The notes under the pieces were generated by a model. The model was not told where the DNA came from. It saw nothing but the letters and a program-made list of their open reading frames with translations, and ran no database searches. DNA of 64,000 nt from Calothrix sp. NIES-4105 (GTDB lineage: Bacteria > Cyanobacteriota > Cyanobacteriia > Cyanobacteriales > Nostocaceae). Where the stretch lies: assembly GCF_002368415.1 (NCBI RefSeq), contig NZ_AP018290.1, positions 5,035,614 to 5,099,613 on the forward strand. Reading direction: 5' to 3'. Shown in pieces: positions 28,028-38,805 of this stretch. The translations under genes and the position numbers were made by a program. Numbering within the stretch: position 1 is the stretch's first letter; each line of letters opens with the position of its first letter.

Positions 28028-29395
28028 TCAGTACTCTTGACTCAACCACCGACGATACAACTCACACCGGATCTTCACCTGCCCGGACTGCACCTTGATC
28101 AACCCCATGTGATTTAACTGAAAGAGTTCTAATGACTTGAGGTAAACTGGTTCTTGTGCTGTGATGATGGCTTTAAGGGTAGTTGCTAAGGTTGTTTGCT
28201 TTTTCAGGGTAGATAACTGGCGTTGCAAATGATGGTAAAATGGGCTGCTAATGGTCAGGGCTGAATCCAACAGTTCATCTAGCGTCGTAGGCGTGCGAGC
28301 GATATGATAAAGTGCCACCCGCACCAGATAAGGGTGTCCTCCTACTTGAAACATCAATTTTTCGACCTCAGCCTTTGTCCAGTTGAGCCGATGCGAATCA
28401 ATTAGGGTTTTCACCTGAGCGGCGTTAAACTCTGGCAGTTCGATGGAAATGCCGACATTAAACGGCGATTGGTTAATGTGAAGGGGAACGTAAGCTTCCG
28501 TAGAATGCACCAGAATTAGCCGCAGGGTTTGCCACAATTCACTGTTCTTGGCATCTTCATACCAGGCTCGCAGCAGGGTAAAAAAGCCATCGGCGGTTGC
28601 CGGATAGGCAAATAGGGTATCTACTTCATCCAATGCCAACACTAGTGATTGCTGACATTGCGGTAACAGGTAATTTTCAAAGTAGTCTTTGCAACTCGTT
28701 TTACTGCCAAATATGTCATCCCAATAGTCGGCTAACTGCAAGGGAAGTTTCAGCGCATGGCTAACTCTGGCACAAAACCATTGTAGGAAGCGATTAAGAT
28801 CTTGCAGAATGGCAGTATCTACCAGTTGCAGATTGAGCAAAACAGTGGAATATCCCTGTTGTTCGGCGTCGTTCAAGATACGAATTAGTAACGAGGTTTT
28901 ACCCATTTGCCGGGGTGCGCGGATACGCAGCAGCGCTCCAGGTTGGCTGATCGCTTGATAACAGCTAGATTCTATTGGCGGGCGATCGCAATACAGGGTT
29001 GAGGTAAGTTTGACAGGTCCATCAGGAAATTCCAGTGATGGTAATACAGATGTTGTTGCATTGAGACAAGCAGAAGATCGGACTGACTTCACGGCAGACA
29101 AATCTTTGTAGCGACGCTCAATAACAGAGCGAAAGTTTTTTTTGCCTACCTGTTCATTTAGGATTTCAGACAGCAGTTCCCACAGGGCAGCCCCAATCGT
29201 TTTAATATAAGGTTCAGACCAGCAAGTACCTTTAGATATGTCCTCATAGGTTTCTCCAGTCCAGACTCCCTGAACGATCGCTACCTGCAAGTTGTTTAAA
29301 TGCTTACCTGTTTTAGCAAAAACCAGGCAATCGGTTACAGTAATTGCTGTTTCTAAATTAAACGATAAAGGTACACAAGGCTCAATAGGCTTCAT
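28028..29395 (-). CDS. HTH (vMAP-type) plus AAA-like ATPase regulator
   Basis: A 455-residue protein. The N-terminal 90 residues (AKTGKHLNNLQVAIVQGVW, then TYEDISKGTCWSEPYIKTIG and a helical end KKNFRSVIERRY) match the helix-turn-helix domain found in vWA-MoxR-associated and AAA-like cyanobacterial proteins. The ATPase domain has P-loop RAPRQMGKTSLL and Walker B LVLALDEVDTL, as in the AAA-like family that also forms the N-terminus of the WD40 protein at 39596. The C-terminus resembles a winged helix (LFQLNHMGLIKVQSG). It is likely a signal-responsive ATPase switch; the target is unknown. Its coding DNA contains CGATCG words and no GGCGCC, unlike most of the window. Confidence 0.82.
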   Translation of the reverse strand: MKPIEPCVPLSFNLETAITVTDCLVFAKTGKHLNNLQVAIVQGVWTGETYEDISKGTCWSEPYIKTIGAALWELLSEILNEQVGKKNFRSVIERRYKDLSAVKSVRSSACLNATTSVLPSLEFPDGPVKLTSTLYCDRPPIESSCYQAISQPGALLRIRAPRQMGKTSLLIRILNDAEQQGYSTVLLNLQLVDTAILQDLNRFLQWFCARVSHALKLPLQLADYWDDIFGSKTSCKDYFENYLLPQCQQSLVLALDEVDTLFAYPATADGFFTLLRAWYEDAKNSELWQTLRLILVHSTEAYVPLHINQSPFNVGISIELPEFNAAQVKTLIDSHRLNWTKAEVEKLMFQVGGHPYLVRVALYHIARTPTTLDELLDSALTISSPFYHHLQRQLSTLKKQTTLATTLKAIITAQEPVYLKSLELFQLNHMGLIKVQSGQVKIRCELYRRWLSQEY

Positions 29396-29514
29396 TAAAC
29401 TTGATCAATCTTGGCTGTGGATTTGTTTGTTTGGAAAGTTCTGATAAATGAAGCTTTGACAGCTTGACTTCGATCTGCTCAATTTCAAAGCTTTTCATTC
29501 AACACTGAACTATT

Positions 29515-29604
29515 TCAATGCACCTCATCAGGAGTGCGATAATCCATCGCTTGATGTGGGCTGTTTATATTATACCAGGCGCAAACAAAAATTACTGAAT
29601 TGAA
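29515..29604 (-). pseudogene. IS3-like transposase OrfB C-terminal fragment
   Basis: On the minus strand the sequence reads WYNINSPHQAMDYRTPDEVH followed by TGA at 29515-29517. This is the characteristic end of IS3-family DDE transposases (rPHqALdyrTPaev). Upstream residues FNSVIFVCA fade into non-coding DNA. Only about 30 codons survive, with no terminal repeats recognised. It marks past IS activity beside the accessory block. Confidence 0.8.
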
Positions 29605-30430
29605 ATTTCCTTGTGTGTGACTTGGGGTAGCTCCTAACTTGCACATTCTAAAATCCTATATCTAGCAAGGGTTTCAGAAAAATGTGCGTTCTTCCATATT
29701 AACTTACGCTTTTGCGGCGCCAGTCGGAGGCTTACCGGAATGCACCTAACGTGTAAACCTGTACAAAGCGAATTAGAGAGGATAAAAGTATAACTACAAT
29801 ATAAATTTTTATTCACGTAGAAAAATAAATATTTGTAACATTTTTCTACGTATTAATACGTAGTTGGTGCTAAACTTTTGATTTGATAATGGCGCCGTTG
29901 ATGCGCGAAAATTACATACAAAAGTACTACTAAAAATGAGTGGTAATGAACTTTATTTGCATTGTGGCGCCAAAACATGAGAAAAAGGGCGTTGAAATAT
30001 TACGTAATTCAGCAAGAAAAATGGTTTCAATTCTTAGGCACGGGATAAAATAAGCGTTTACACTTTGCTGTCATTGATGCCTGTAATGTTACGAAATTAA
30101 CGACCGAATCTGTCAACAAAACCCTCACGCGCGCTGGTACTGTGCGTATGTTCTGCAATAGTACATTTGCTTTTGGTGAGAAAGATTACTATAATTTAAC
30201 CCTGAGCAAATTACCTAACATTCTTCAATGCGCCCTCCGCACCATCGAAAATGCCGATGCGTGAAGGCTACAAGTCTTTTCATGAAGAGTGGAATTTTTC
30301 CGTGGCATCACACACCCTACCGCGCTTAACGACAGGCGCCTAATGAGCGAACTCTCTTAACTCAAGTACTCTGTGTACTCTATGTCTCTGTGGTAAAAAA
30401 TATATTACACCAAAACTTATGACATGAACT
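29605..30430. other. Gene debris region
   Basis: About 825 bases without an intact gene. An open stretch from about 30047 to 30264 on the plus strand (FAVIDACNVTKLTTESVNKT... LPNILQCALRTIENADA) ends in TGA and lacks a start; I do not recognise it. Four GGCGCC sites occur here, so this part is native-type DNA between two HIP1-type genes. A CTCTGTGTACTC-type repeat lies at about 30368-30395. A further MITE-like right end (CACCAAAACTTATGACATGA) lies at 30408-30435. Confidence 0.45.
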
Positions 30431-30645
30431 ACTAGTGGTCTGTGTCAAAAGTTTTGGTGTGTTGATAGTAAGGTCGCCATTGGCAACCATACAATTGTAC
30501 GCTTATACAGCACCCCAAAATTAATGACATAGACCACTAGTGGTTCGTGTCAAAAGTTTTGGTATGTTGATAGTAAGGTCGCCATTGGCAACCATACAAT
30601 TGTACGCTTATACAGCACCCCAGAATTAATAACACAGACCACTAG
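30431..30645. repeat. Two tandem 105-bp MITE-like units
   Basis: Units start at 30431 and 30536 with ACTAGTGGT and the array ends in ACCACTAG at about 30645, exactly 105 bases apart. Each carries inverted ends TAGTGGTCTGTGTCAAAAG and AATTAATGACATAGACCACTA and an inner CAATTGTACGC. The ends match the family at 27913 and 47940, while the interiors differ. The last unit stops 10 bases from the stop of the RTX gene. Confidence 0.85.
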
Positions 30646-30654
30646 GGTCAAACA

Positions 30655-33600
30655 CTAAAACACGAAATTGTTGGGGTTATTAAAAGTGCCAGTACTTGCT
30701 AAGTTCACCGTGATAAAAGGTCTGAAGATGTCGTTGCCTGTGAGGCCATCAGCATCAATTAGCACGCTGAAATTTCTGGAACTACTACCCGGGACAACTT
30801 TCACATAGCCATCATCTATGGCGTTAGTGCCGTTGTAGCCTCCTGGTACTAGGCTGTCGAGCAGTTGAGTGAAAACAATCTTGTCCTTACCCACTTTAAA
30901 ATCTGTAATTGTGTCCCCGCTGTCGTTGATGTTGGTATAAACAAATTCGTCATTACCGCCATTACCTGTCAGGGTATCTGCACCACCTAAACCGACGATG
31001 CGCTCGCTCTGGTTAGTGCCAGTTAAAACATCACGTCCTGGTGTGCCAATAATTTCATTCTGCTGTTTGGCATTGATAATTTTTACGTCAAAGACATCTT
31101 GACTACTTGCGTTAAAAGTGTCTGTTGCTGTTAATTTTAGGCTCAGAATGCCAACATCACTCTTGGTTGGTGTACCACTAAATGTCCGTTTAGCTGCATC
31201 GAATTTGAGCCAATTTGGTAAAGGATTGCCATTAGCTGAGGTTGCTGTATAGTTGAGACTATCACCAGGGTCTACATCCTTGAAGGTGTTGGCATCGAAG
31301 GTGAAGCTAAAGGTTTCCTTTGCTGTGGCTGTTTGGTCAGCGATCGCATTTTCTAGAGTGGGTGCTGTATTGGTAATCGGAACTATAATCACTGGTGGGA
31401 CAGAACCGCCACTTGCTATCGGAGCATTGCCATTGTTAAGGGTGAGGGCTTTCTCAAAGAACAATCCATCTTGATCGGCTGTCCTCACTCGCACACTGTA
31501 ACTGGGTTTTGTGGCTAAATCCGATGTGTTACTGATGATCAGCTTATTATCTGTAATCGTAAAGGCGCTGTTGTCATCTGCACCTGACCCATTCACCAAG
31601 CTATAGGTAAAAATGTCATTTGTATTCGGGTCATTAGTGGTGAACGTTCCAATTACCGTGTTCGCTGCAACATTTTGGTCAATGCTTGTGCTGCTGACGG
31701 CTATATTAGTGGGCGTTTTATTGACGTTAAATGAGAGGATTTTTTCAAAGGTCAGTCCCCCTTGATCCTTCGTTTGCACTCGCAGGCTGTAACTTAATTT
31801 ATCACTCAGAGCAGGAGAACTATTAATTTGCAACTGGTTGCCATTGATACTAAATACCCCATTATCTGTTGAGCCAGGACCATCAACGAGGCTATAGGTA
31901 AACGTGTTATTGGTATCAGGATCGGTACTGCTCAAAGTGCTAATAACAGTATTCGCTGCAATATTTTCATTGATCGCCGTTGTGCTAAGAGCGATATCTG
32001 TGGGGGCTTCGTTGATTTCATTCACCCCAACACTCAAGGCTTTCTCAAAAAATAAGCCGCCTTGGTCTGTTGTCCTAACTCGCAGATTGTAACTCGATTT
32101 GGTTGCCAGATTTGGAGAGGTATTAATCTGTAGTTGATTGCCAACAATGGTAAAGGCACTGTTATCTTCTGCACCCGTTCCCGTAACTAAGGTATAGGTA
32201 AAGGGATTGCCCGGATCTGGGTCGGTTGTGGAGAACATGCCGACAATTGTATTGGCAGGAACCTTTTCATCAACACTCAGGGCGCTGAGGGCTAAATTAG
32301 TTGGTGCTTCGTTGGCATCTGTGACGAGAACATTGACAGTTTGAGAGGCACTTAAGACTCCATCAAAGGCGGTCACAATCAGGTCATAAATGTTATTGCC
32401 GCCATTGTCCGCAGGGGCATTATAGCTAGGAGGCGTTTTAAACGTCACAGCCCCAGTACCGCTGTTGATATTAAACAGATTACTATCTGTTCCCGACAAG
32501 CTATAGGTCAGGGTCGTTCCGGCATCTGGGTCTGTAGCTGTAGCGGTATAAACTGTACCTGTGCCTTTTTCGGCAAAGGTCACTAACCCCAATTTCTCAA
32601 TTTTAAGATTATCGACTGCTGAAATTCCATAACTGCCAAAGTTGAGATAGTTGTTGGTGTATCCCCCGTTACCTTTGACGTATTTGTAGATCAAGGTTGT
32701 ATCGGCATAAACATAAAGATTGGTTTGTCCCACGCCATCAAAGGGATTTCCATCCGTGGGGTCAGTAGCAATCAGGGTAAAGGGATAGAGTGTAGCATTA
32801 TTGCCAGTTCCGCCCCAATTTTTATAGGTACCAGTTACATCTTGGCTACCGTCAAAAGCTTGAATTCCTCCATTACCACGGAAGAGAATCCCAAAATGGG
32901 GAACGCTACTGTTGACAAAGCTACCTTTATCAGCAGCAGATAATCCCAGATTTAGACTAGCCCATAGGGTTTGGTCAGGTAAGTTTGTTGAGTTTGGCGC
33001 TAAATTGAAGCTAATTTTCAGCCCACCTTGGGAAGTAGCTGTGTTGAAGTTGTAATCTAGAGCAGCCGTTCCGCCATAAGCAGTCAGCAGATAGTTACCA
33101 GAATCTATGCCAGCGGTGGGATTACCAACTTGAGCATTCCCAGACCGAACCCAATTAACGTTGGTAGGCAAAGAACCGCCTCGGCGCCCGATGAGATTGT
33201 AATTAAGGTCGTTGGTTGAGGGAGTCCTCGCAGCCAAGAAGTTATCGGTGAGGAGGGCAAAGGTGGGGGCTTCGTTACGGTTAGCAACGTTAAGCGTTAA
33301 AGCTTTTTCAAAAGATAATCCACCTTGGTCGATGGTTTTGACCCGAATGCTGTAACTTGATTTAGCTTCAAGGTTGGGAGAGGCGTTGATTTTCAGTTGA
33401 TTGCCACTAATTGTAAACAAGGAATTATCAGTTGAACCAGTGCCAGTCACAAGCGAGTAGGCAAAGGTATTGTTGAGATCGGGGTCGGTAGTGTTTAAAG
33501 TTCCAATAATCCCATCGGCAGGAATATTTTCATTAATGCCACTCGTATTCAGGAAAATGTCTGTGGGGACTTCATTGAGGTTGGTAACATTAATGGTGAA

Positions 33601-36600
33601 GACCTTCTGATAGCTTAAGCCATTTTTATCAGTAGTTTGGACGCGAATGCTGTTGCTGGGTTTTGTGATAGCGTTGGTGGCTGCGGTATTGATTTTAAGT
33701 TGATTGCCACTGATGGTAAAAGCTGCATTATCGTTTGAGCCTGTACCATTAACAAGGGTATAGGTGAAGGTATCGCCCAAATCTCCGTCGGTGCTGCTTA
33801 AGGTTCCCACTAATGTGCCGATTGCAGATTTTTCAACGATTGCCGTCGAACTTAAAGAGATGTCCTTCGGTGCTTCATCATTATTAACATTGGTGACGCT
33901 AACACTATAGGTTTTATCCGTTTCCAAATTCCCATCGCTGGCGGTAACGATCAGGTCGTAAACGTTATCCCCATCAAGGTCTTGAGGCGCTTCATAGTTG
34001 GGAGCATTTTTAAAGGTAACAACTCCCGTAGTGCTATTGATGTTAAATAGGCCACTATCAAACCCAGGAGCAAGGCTATAGCTAATGGCAGACCCCTCTG
34101 GATCTCTCGCCGCAGCAGTAAAAACGCTTCCTGTGCTATTTTCAGCAAAGTTAATGATACCTGTACCGAGGTTGAGTTGTTGAATGCTGATATTATCTAC
34201 CCCTGAACGCCAGAGACTGCCGAAATTTAGGTAGTTATCGCTATAACCGCCATTTCCTTTGATATAGCTATAGATCAGCGAGCCATTGGCAAAGACACCG
34301 ATATTTGTTTGACCAACGCCATTGAAAGGATTATTATCTGTGGGGTCAGTGAGTACTACCGAGAAGGGGTACAATGTTGCATCATTACCTGTGCCTCCCC
34401 ATTGGTTGTTGGGGTTAGTGACGAGATTGGCGCTGGTGATATCGGTGTTGCCATCAAAGGCTTGAATCCCTCCATTACCACGGAAGAGAATGCCAAAGTG
34501 CGCCACATTTGCATTGACGATCGTATTCTTATTAGCAGCCGATAGACCGAGACTGAAACTACCCCACACACTTTGATCGACATTATTTGTGGGATTTGGG
34601 GCTAGACTAAAATTGATTTTCAATCCCCCCTTGGCGATCGTGCCATTGAAGTTGCGATCGAGAGCAGCCGTTCCGCGATCGGCGACGAGGAGATACTTCC
34701 CTGAATCAATCCCCGCCGTCTTGTTACCAACTTGAGCATTGACACTACCAACCCAGTTTGTGGTTTTCAATGTGCCTGTTTGTCGAGTGGCTATCTCATA
34801 ATTCAAGTTAGAAGTAGTGGGGTTGGTGGTCGTTGTAAAACTGTCAGATAAAAGGTTGACAACCGTATTACTGAGATTAAGGTTTTCAATCGCCAGGTTA
34901 TCGATACCTGAACGGTAGTTACTTCCGAAATTGATATAGTTGTCCTTATAACCCCCATTGCCCTTCACATAGCTGTAGACAAGAGAGCCATTAGCATAGA
35001 CATCTATATTAGTTTGACCAACACCATCAAAAGGATTATTGTCAGTGGGGTCTGTGAGTAAAACGTCAAACGCTTGCAGAGTTGCATCATTGCCACTGCT
35101 ACCCCATTTATTAGTAGCATTTGCGACAAGATTAGCACTGGTGATATCTATGTTACCGTCAAAAGCTTGAATGCCGCCATTACCTCGAAATAAAATGCCA
35201 AAGTGCGGTAAATTGTCTGTAATGTAGGCTGTTTTGTTAGCCGCAGATAACCCCAAGCTGAAACTGCCCCAAACGGCTGGATCTGCACCACTTATACCTA
35301 TGGGATTCGGGGCCATATCAAAACTGATTCTTAGCCCGCCGCGAGACGTTGTACCATTCAAGTTATAGTCTAGGGCAGCATTTCCACCGTCGGCAAGCAG
35401 TAGATAGTTTCCTGAATCAATAGGAGTTGTACCAGTGTTTCCAACCTGGGCGTTAACCCTGCCAACCCAGTTTTTCGTTTCTTGGGGGCCAGTTTGTCGC
35501 GCCGCTAGGTTGTAATTGAGATTGGTTGTATTCGGATTGCTTGTGGCTGTAAAATTGTCAGTCAGCAAGGCGAAGGTGGGGAAGCCCAGGTTTTTCACCT
35601 GATAAGCACCGTTTGCAAACTGTAGCTTTTCAATCCCTTGGAAAGTGTCTGTGCCATCATCACCGTTACTCGTCACCGTATCCCTAATTTGGATCAGCCC
35701 GCTTAATAATCTATGGATTTTATAATCGCTATAGTTACCGCTATAGATGGCCGTATCATTCCCGGCGCCTCCTTTAAGGATATCATTGCCAGCTCCACCT
35801 GTTAGAGTATCATCGCCCTCTTCACCCAAAAGGGTATCATCACCATTCCCGCCAGTTATAGTGTCATTGCCTTTCCAGCCTTGAATCAGATCCTTGCCAT
35901 CACCGCCATCAAGGATATCGTTGCCATCCCCCGCATCAAGGACATCGTTCCCTGCTCCGCCGTAGAGCTTGTTGTTGCCCTGTCCGCCATCTAGGAAATC
36001 ATCACCGTCATTCCCGTAGAGGATATCATCTCCGCCTAAGCCATAAACTTGGTCATTGCCACTCGTTCCCGGATAGTTATTGTTGGCACTATTAAGATAA
36101 GTTCCCGACTTGTTCAGCGTGGTTTGAAGGAACGCGGTAAATATTTCCTTCTCTCCCCCAGTTTGGAGAAGGGTTTTTAGATCCGGTGAAGCAGCTTTTA
36201 GGGCTGTATTCAGTTCATTAGTTAAATTTGTCTTAACATTAACTGTTCCTTCCACACCTAGCTCTTTGGAACCAAAGATTATCACGCCCTGGCCTGCCGC
36301 CACCGCTGCTGCGGTAAGGACAACCGAAACAGGCCCAGCAGTGCTCGCAATTGCACTAAAAGCTGCACCGATCGTAAACCCCCCTGCTGATAGGGCAGTT
36401 GTCCCACTAGCAGCAGTACTTATAATAGCTGAATAAGCAACAGAGCTTATACCAGGGAGAGACAAGAGAACACTTCCTTGAGCAACCGCTGTTGTTGCCA
36501 ATATCGCGGTCCCTACAGCAGAGTATGTTACGACCGCAAGTGTACCGGTTGCCAGCCCAGCCCCTACGATTGTTGCAGCCACTTGCCCGGCGCTTGCTCC

Positions 36601-38805
36601 CGATGCTTGTAAATATTGAAAGGTTGTGGAAGCATCAAGTAAATTTTGTTGATAGCGGGCAAGCCCTTTACTCGTCGTTTCTGAAGCAACTTGACCTTGA
36701 GGACTCAGGCTCAATTCTCTATAATAATCTGCTTTAGCATCCCGACGAACATCAGGCGGGCTGGACACTGAAAAAAAAGAGCCTATACCCCTACGCGGCG
36801 CGGAATAGTTGGGAAAGCCAAAACCTTGAGGGGTTTGATAGGTATCAGCGTTTTGTTCCCAATCTTCATATCGATCCAAAGCCAGCCGCTTCTCTTGAAT
36901 GCGATTCAACCGGATTCGATCTGCCAGGAAAGATAATGCACCTTTTTCTGTATCAGTTTTTTCTGCCTCAGGTTTGTTAATAGCCTGCAACAATAAACCG
37001 AAAAGGGTAGAGCGGACTGTGGTCAAATCATTAGACGAAGCCAAGTTTTTTGCCTGTGCCGCAAGAGCTTCAAAGGATCGATCAGCGACATAAGTACCTA
37101 TTGGCGAAAAAAGCCCAATACCAGAGTCATCATTAACAATGGAATTGTCACTGTTTATCAAATCACTAGCGATGTATTCGGCATTAACCACCACTACCTT
37201 GAAGTCATTAACAGAATTAGTGATAAACTTAGTGTTAGTATCAAAGAGAACCAGATCACCTGTAGAGCCTATAACCATGTCCTGGGGAGAGCTAACGGTA
37301 GTGGGTGTTGTTGCCTGAGGGCTTTTCTTTAAAGCAATATTGAGTTCGGTTCCATTGAAGCTAACGGTTTGATCGGCATCTGTGACAACGGGAGCATTGA
37401 CAAAATACTTAAGGGTGCCATCACTGCTTCCGGCAATCACATCTACAGCACCATCTCCGTTCAAGTCCCCTAAAGTTGGACTGATATAAGTTCCGCCATT
37501 AATTCCATAGAAAAGACTATCGCTTTGGCGCGTAAAGAGGGGATTTGTGGGACTTCCTGTATTTCTGTAGTAAGTAAGACTGCCATTCCTTTCACCAACG
37601 AGTAAATCGAAGTCGCCATCGTTATCTACATCGAATAACGTGGGAAAAGCCCTTGCACCTACAGCTGCACTATTGAAGGGGTTGGCTGTCCCTGTTTGGG
37701 CAATATATCTGGGGCTGGTGGCACTGCCTGTATTTTTGTAGTATTTGAGGTTGCCTTCCCAGTCGCCCACAACTAAGTCTCGATCGCCATCGCCATCGAG
37801 ATCGGCGAAGGCAGGACTGCTTAAAAGACCGACATCAATACTGTTAAAGGGGTTGGCTGTCCCTGTTTGGGCAACATAACTGGGGTTTGTGGCACTGCCT
37901 GTATTTTTGTAGTATTTGAGGGTGCCATCTGCCGAACCTGCAATCAGGTCTAGGTCGTTATCTCCGTCAATATCGACTAGGGCGGGACTGCTCAAATCCC
38001 CCACATCAATACCATTAAAGGGATTAGCATTCACAGTGATAACTCTAGGAAAGGTTAAGCCCGTGTTTTGGAGTGGGACAAATATAGTTATATTTGTGCT
38101 AGTAGCCCCTTGTTCAGCATAGGTAAGCCCAGTATCACTTTCATAGTTTTGGAATGAAGCGATCGTCCCGTCACTCTTGCCCACAATTATATCCAAGCGA
38201 CCATCGCCATTGATATCGGCGAAGACGGGTTTACTAAAGTTGCCCACATCAACTGTACCAAGCGGATTAGCATCGCCTGTTTTCGCCACATAGTTACGGA
38301 TGCCAACACCAAGCGAAACAGCAGTCTCCACGGATACAGGCTGACCTTCTACAGTAATTGTGGCTGAGTCATTCTGAGATTGGATGGCTTGAATTTGCTC
38401 TGAAGTAAACGAGACACCGCGCACCAGGTCTGAAAATAATTCCCCTTCATCCCCTTGGCTATCCTTGGTGTTAATGCGTGCATCAATGCTGTGACCAATT
38501 TCTTCCAGAAGCACAGCCACAATTTGAGACTCAGAAGCAGTGTCTAAAAACGATTGGGATAGATAAATAGTATTGTTAGAACTGGCATAAGCTCCAGCAA
38601 TACCCTCCATGCCAGTTTTCAAGATTTGGATGGGCGGTAGCTGGTTAAAGTTACGGTTCTGCCATTGGCGCCTCAAATCTTTGACAAGAGCTGAATTATA
38701 TTGGCTGCCAAAAGTTCTATTGAAGTCTTGCCAGAAATTTTTTGAGTTAGCAAAATCAGCTAAAAGGTCAAATACTGTATTGAGTTGAACAAATGCAAAA
38801 GACAT
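30655..38805 (-). CDS. Giant secreted RTX protein with FG-GAP, lectin-like and cadherin-like repeats
   Basis: A 2716-residue protein, probably exported by a type I system. Order: an N-terminal domain with VLLEEIGHSIDARIN (about 104), similar to cyanobacterial metalloprotease-like leaders but lacking a full HExxH; five FG-GAP/VCBS repeats (about 172-472) with DINGDGRLD-type calcium loops; a hydrophobic Ala/Gly-rich stretch (about 750-890); RTX nonapeptides GGxGxDxLx (about 918-1012). Three roughly 230-residue jellyroll-like units follow (1075, 1315 and 1853), each with HFGILFRGNGGIQAFDG and VYSYVKGNGGY, interspersed with many cadherin-like repeats. A He-PIG-type Ig domain (PNWLKFDAAKRTFSGTPT) precedes a terminal RTX block (about 2582) and a C-terminal secretion region. 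Likely an adhesin or sheath protein. No ABC/HlyD exporter is adjacent. Confidence 0.88.
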   Translation of the reverse strand: MSFAFVQLNTVFDLLADFANSKNFWQDFNRTFGSQYNSALVKDLRRQWQNRNFNQLPPIQILKTGMEGIAGAYASSNNTIYLSQSFLDTASESQIVAVLLEEIGHSIDARINTKDSQGDEGELFSDLVRGVSFTSEQIQAIQSQNDSATITVEGQPVSVETAVSLGVGIRNYVAKTGDANPLGTVDVGNFSKPVFADINGDGRLDIIVGKSDGTIASFQNYESDTGLTYAEQGATSTNITIFVPLQNTGLTFPRVITVNANPFNGIDVGDLSSPALVDIDGDNDLDLIAGSADGTLKYYKNTGSATNPSYVAQTGTANPFNSIDVGLLSSPAFADLDGDGDRDLVVGDWEGNLKYYKNTGSATSPRYIAQTGTANPFNSAAVGARAFPTLFDVDNDGDFDLLVGERNGSLTYYRNTGSPTNPLFTRQSDSLFYGINGGTYISPTLGDLNGDGAVDVIAGSSDGTLKYFVNAPVVTDADQTVSFNGTELNIALKKSPQATTPTTVSSPQDMVIGSTGDLVLFDTNTKFITNSVNDFKVVVVNAEYIASDLINSDNSIVNDDSGIGLFSPIGTYVADRSFEALAAQAKNLASSNDLTTVRSTLFGLLLQAINKPEAEKTDTEKGALSFLADRIRLNRIQEKRLALDRYEDWEQNADTYQTPQGFGFPNYSAPRRGIGSFFSVSSPPDVRRDAKADYYRELSLSPQGQVASETTSKGLARYQQNLLDASTTFQYLQASGASAGQVAATIVGAGLATGTLAVVTYSAVGTAILATTAVAQGSVLLSLPGISSVAYSAIISTAASGTTALSAGGFTIGAAFSAIASTAGPVSVVLTAAAVAAGQGVIIFGSKELGVEGTVNVKTNLTNELNTALKAASPDLKTLLQTGGEKEIFTAFLQTTLNKSGTYLNSANNNYPGTSGNDQVYGLGGDDILYGNDGDDFLDGGQGNNKLYGGAGNDVLDAGDGNDILDGGDGKDLIQGWKGNDTITGGNGDDTLLGEEGDDTLTGGAGNDILKGGAGNDTAIYSGNYSDYKIHRLLSGLIQIRDTVTSNGDDGTDTFQGIEKLQFANGAYQVKNLGFPTFALLTDNFTATSNPNTTNLNYNLAARQTGPQETKNWVGRVNAQVGNTGTTPIDSGNYLLLADGGNAALDYNLNGTTSRGGLRISFDMAPNPIGISGADPAVWGSFSLGLSAANKTAYITDNLPHFGILFRGNGGIQAFDGNIDITSANLVANATNKWGSSGNDATLQAFDVLLTDPTDNNPFDGVGQTNIDVYANGSLVYSYVKGNGGYKDNYINFGSNYRSGIDNLAIENLNLSNTVVNLLSDSFTTTTNPTTSNLNYEIATRQTGTLKTTNWVGSVNAQVGNKTAGIDSGKYLLVADRGTAALDRNFNGTIAKGGLKINFSLAPNPTNNVDQSVWGSFSLGLSAANKNTIVNANVAHFGILFRGNGGIQAFDGNTDITSANLVTNPNNQWGGTGNDATLYPFSVVLTDPTDNNPFNGVGQTNIGVFANGSLIYSYIKGNGGYSDNYLNFGSLWRSGVDNISIQQLNLGTGIINFAENSTGSVFTAAARDPEGSAISYSLAPGFDSGLFNINSTTGVVTFKNAPNYEAPQDLDGDNVYDLIVTASDGNLETDKTYSVSVTNVNNDEAPKDISLSSTAIVEKSAIGTLVGTLSSTDGDLGDTFTYTLVNGTGSNDNAAFTISGNQLKINTAATNAITKPSNSIRVQTTDKNGLSYQKVFTINVTNLNEVPTDIFLNTSGINENIPADGIIGTLNTTDPDLNNTFAYSLVTGTGSTDNSLFTISGNQLKINASPNLEAKSSYSIRVKTIDQGGLSFEKALTLNVANRNEAPTFALLTDNFLAARTPSTNDLNYNLIGRRGGSLPTNVNWVRSGNAQVGNPTAGIDSGNYLLTAYGGTAALDYNFNTATSQGGLKISFNLAPNSTNLPDQTLWASLNLGLSAADKGSFVNSSVPHFGILFRGNGGIQAFDGSQDVTGTYKNWGGTGNNATLYPFTLIATDPTDGNPFDGVGQTNLYVYADTTLIYKYVKGNGGYTNNYLNFGSYGISAVDNLKIEKLGLVTFAEKGTGTVYTATATDPDAGTTLTYSLSGTDSNLFNINSGTGAVTFKTPPSYNAPADNGGNNIYDLIVTAFDGVLSASQTVNVLVTDANEAPTNLALSALSVDEKVPANTIVGMFSTTDPDPGNPFTYTLVTGTGAEDNSAFTIVGNQLQINTSPNLATKSSYNLRVRTTDQGGLFFEKALSVGVNEINEAPTDIALSTTAINENIAANTVISTLSSTDPDTNNTFTYSLVDGPGSTDNGVFSINGNQLQINSSPALSDKLSYSLRVQTKDQGGLTFEKILSFNVNKTPTNIAVSSTSIDQNVAANTVIGTFTTNDPNTNDIFTYSLVNGSGADDNSAFTITDNKLIISNTSDLATKPSYSVRVRTADQDGLFFEKALTLNNGNAPIASGGSVPPVIIVPITNTAPTLENAIADQTATAKETFSFTFDANTFKDVDPGDSLNYTATSANGNPLPNWLKFDAAKRTFSGTPTKSDVGILSLKLTATDTFNASSQDVFDVKIINAKQQNEIIGTPGRDVLTGTNQSERIVGLGGADTLTGNGGNDEFVYTNINDSGDTITDFKVGKDKIVFTQLLDSLVPGGYNGTNAIDDGYVKVVPGSSSRNFSVLIDADGLTGNDIFRPFITVNLASTGTFNNPNNFVF

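Noticed and set aside
36492-38122. Several plus-strand open frames inside the RTX gene
   Set aside because: All are antisense shadows of the continuous 2716-codon minus-strand frame.
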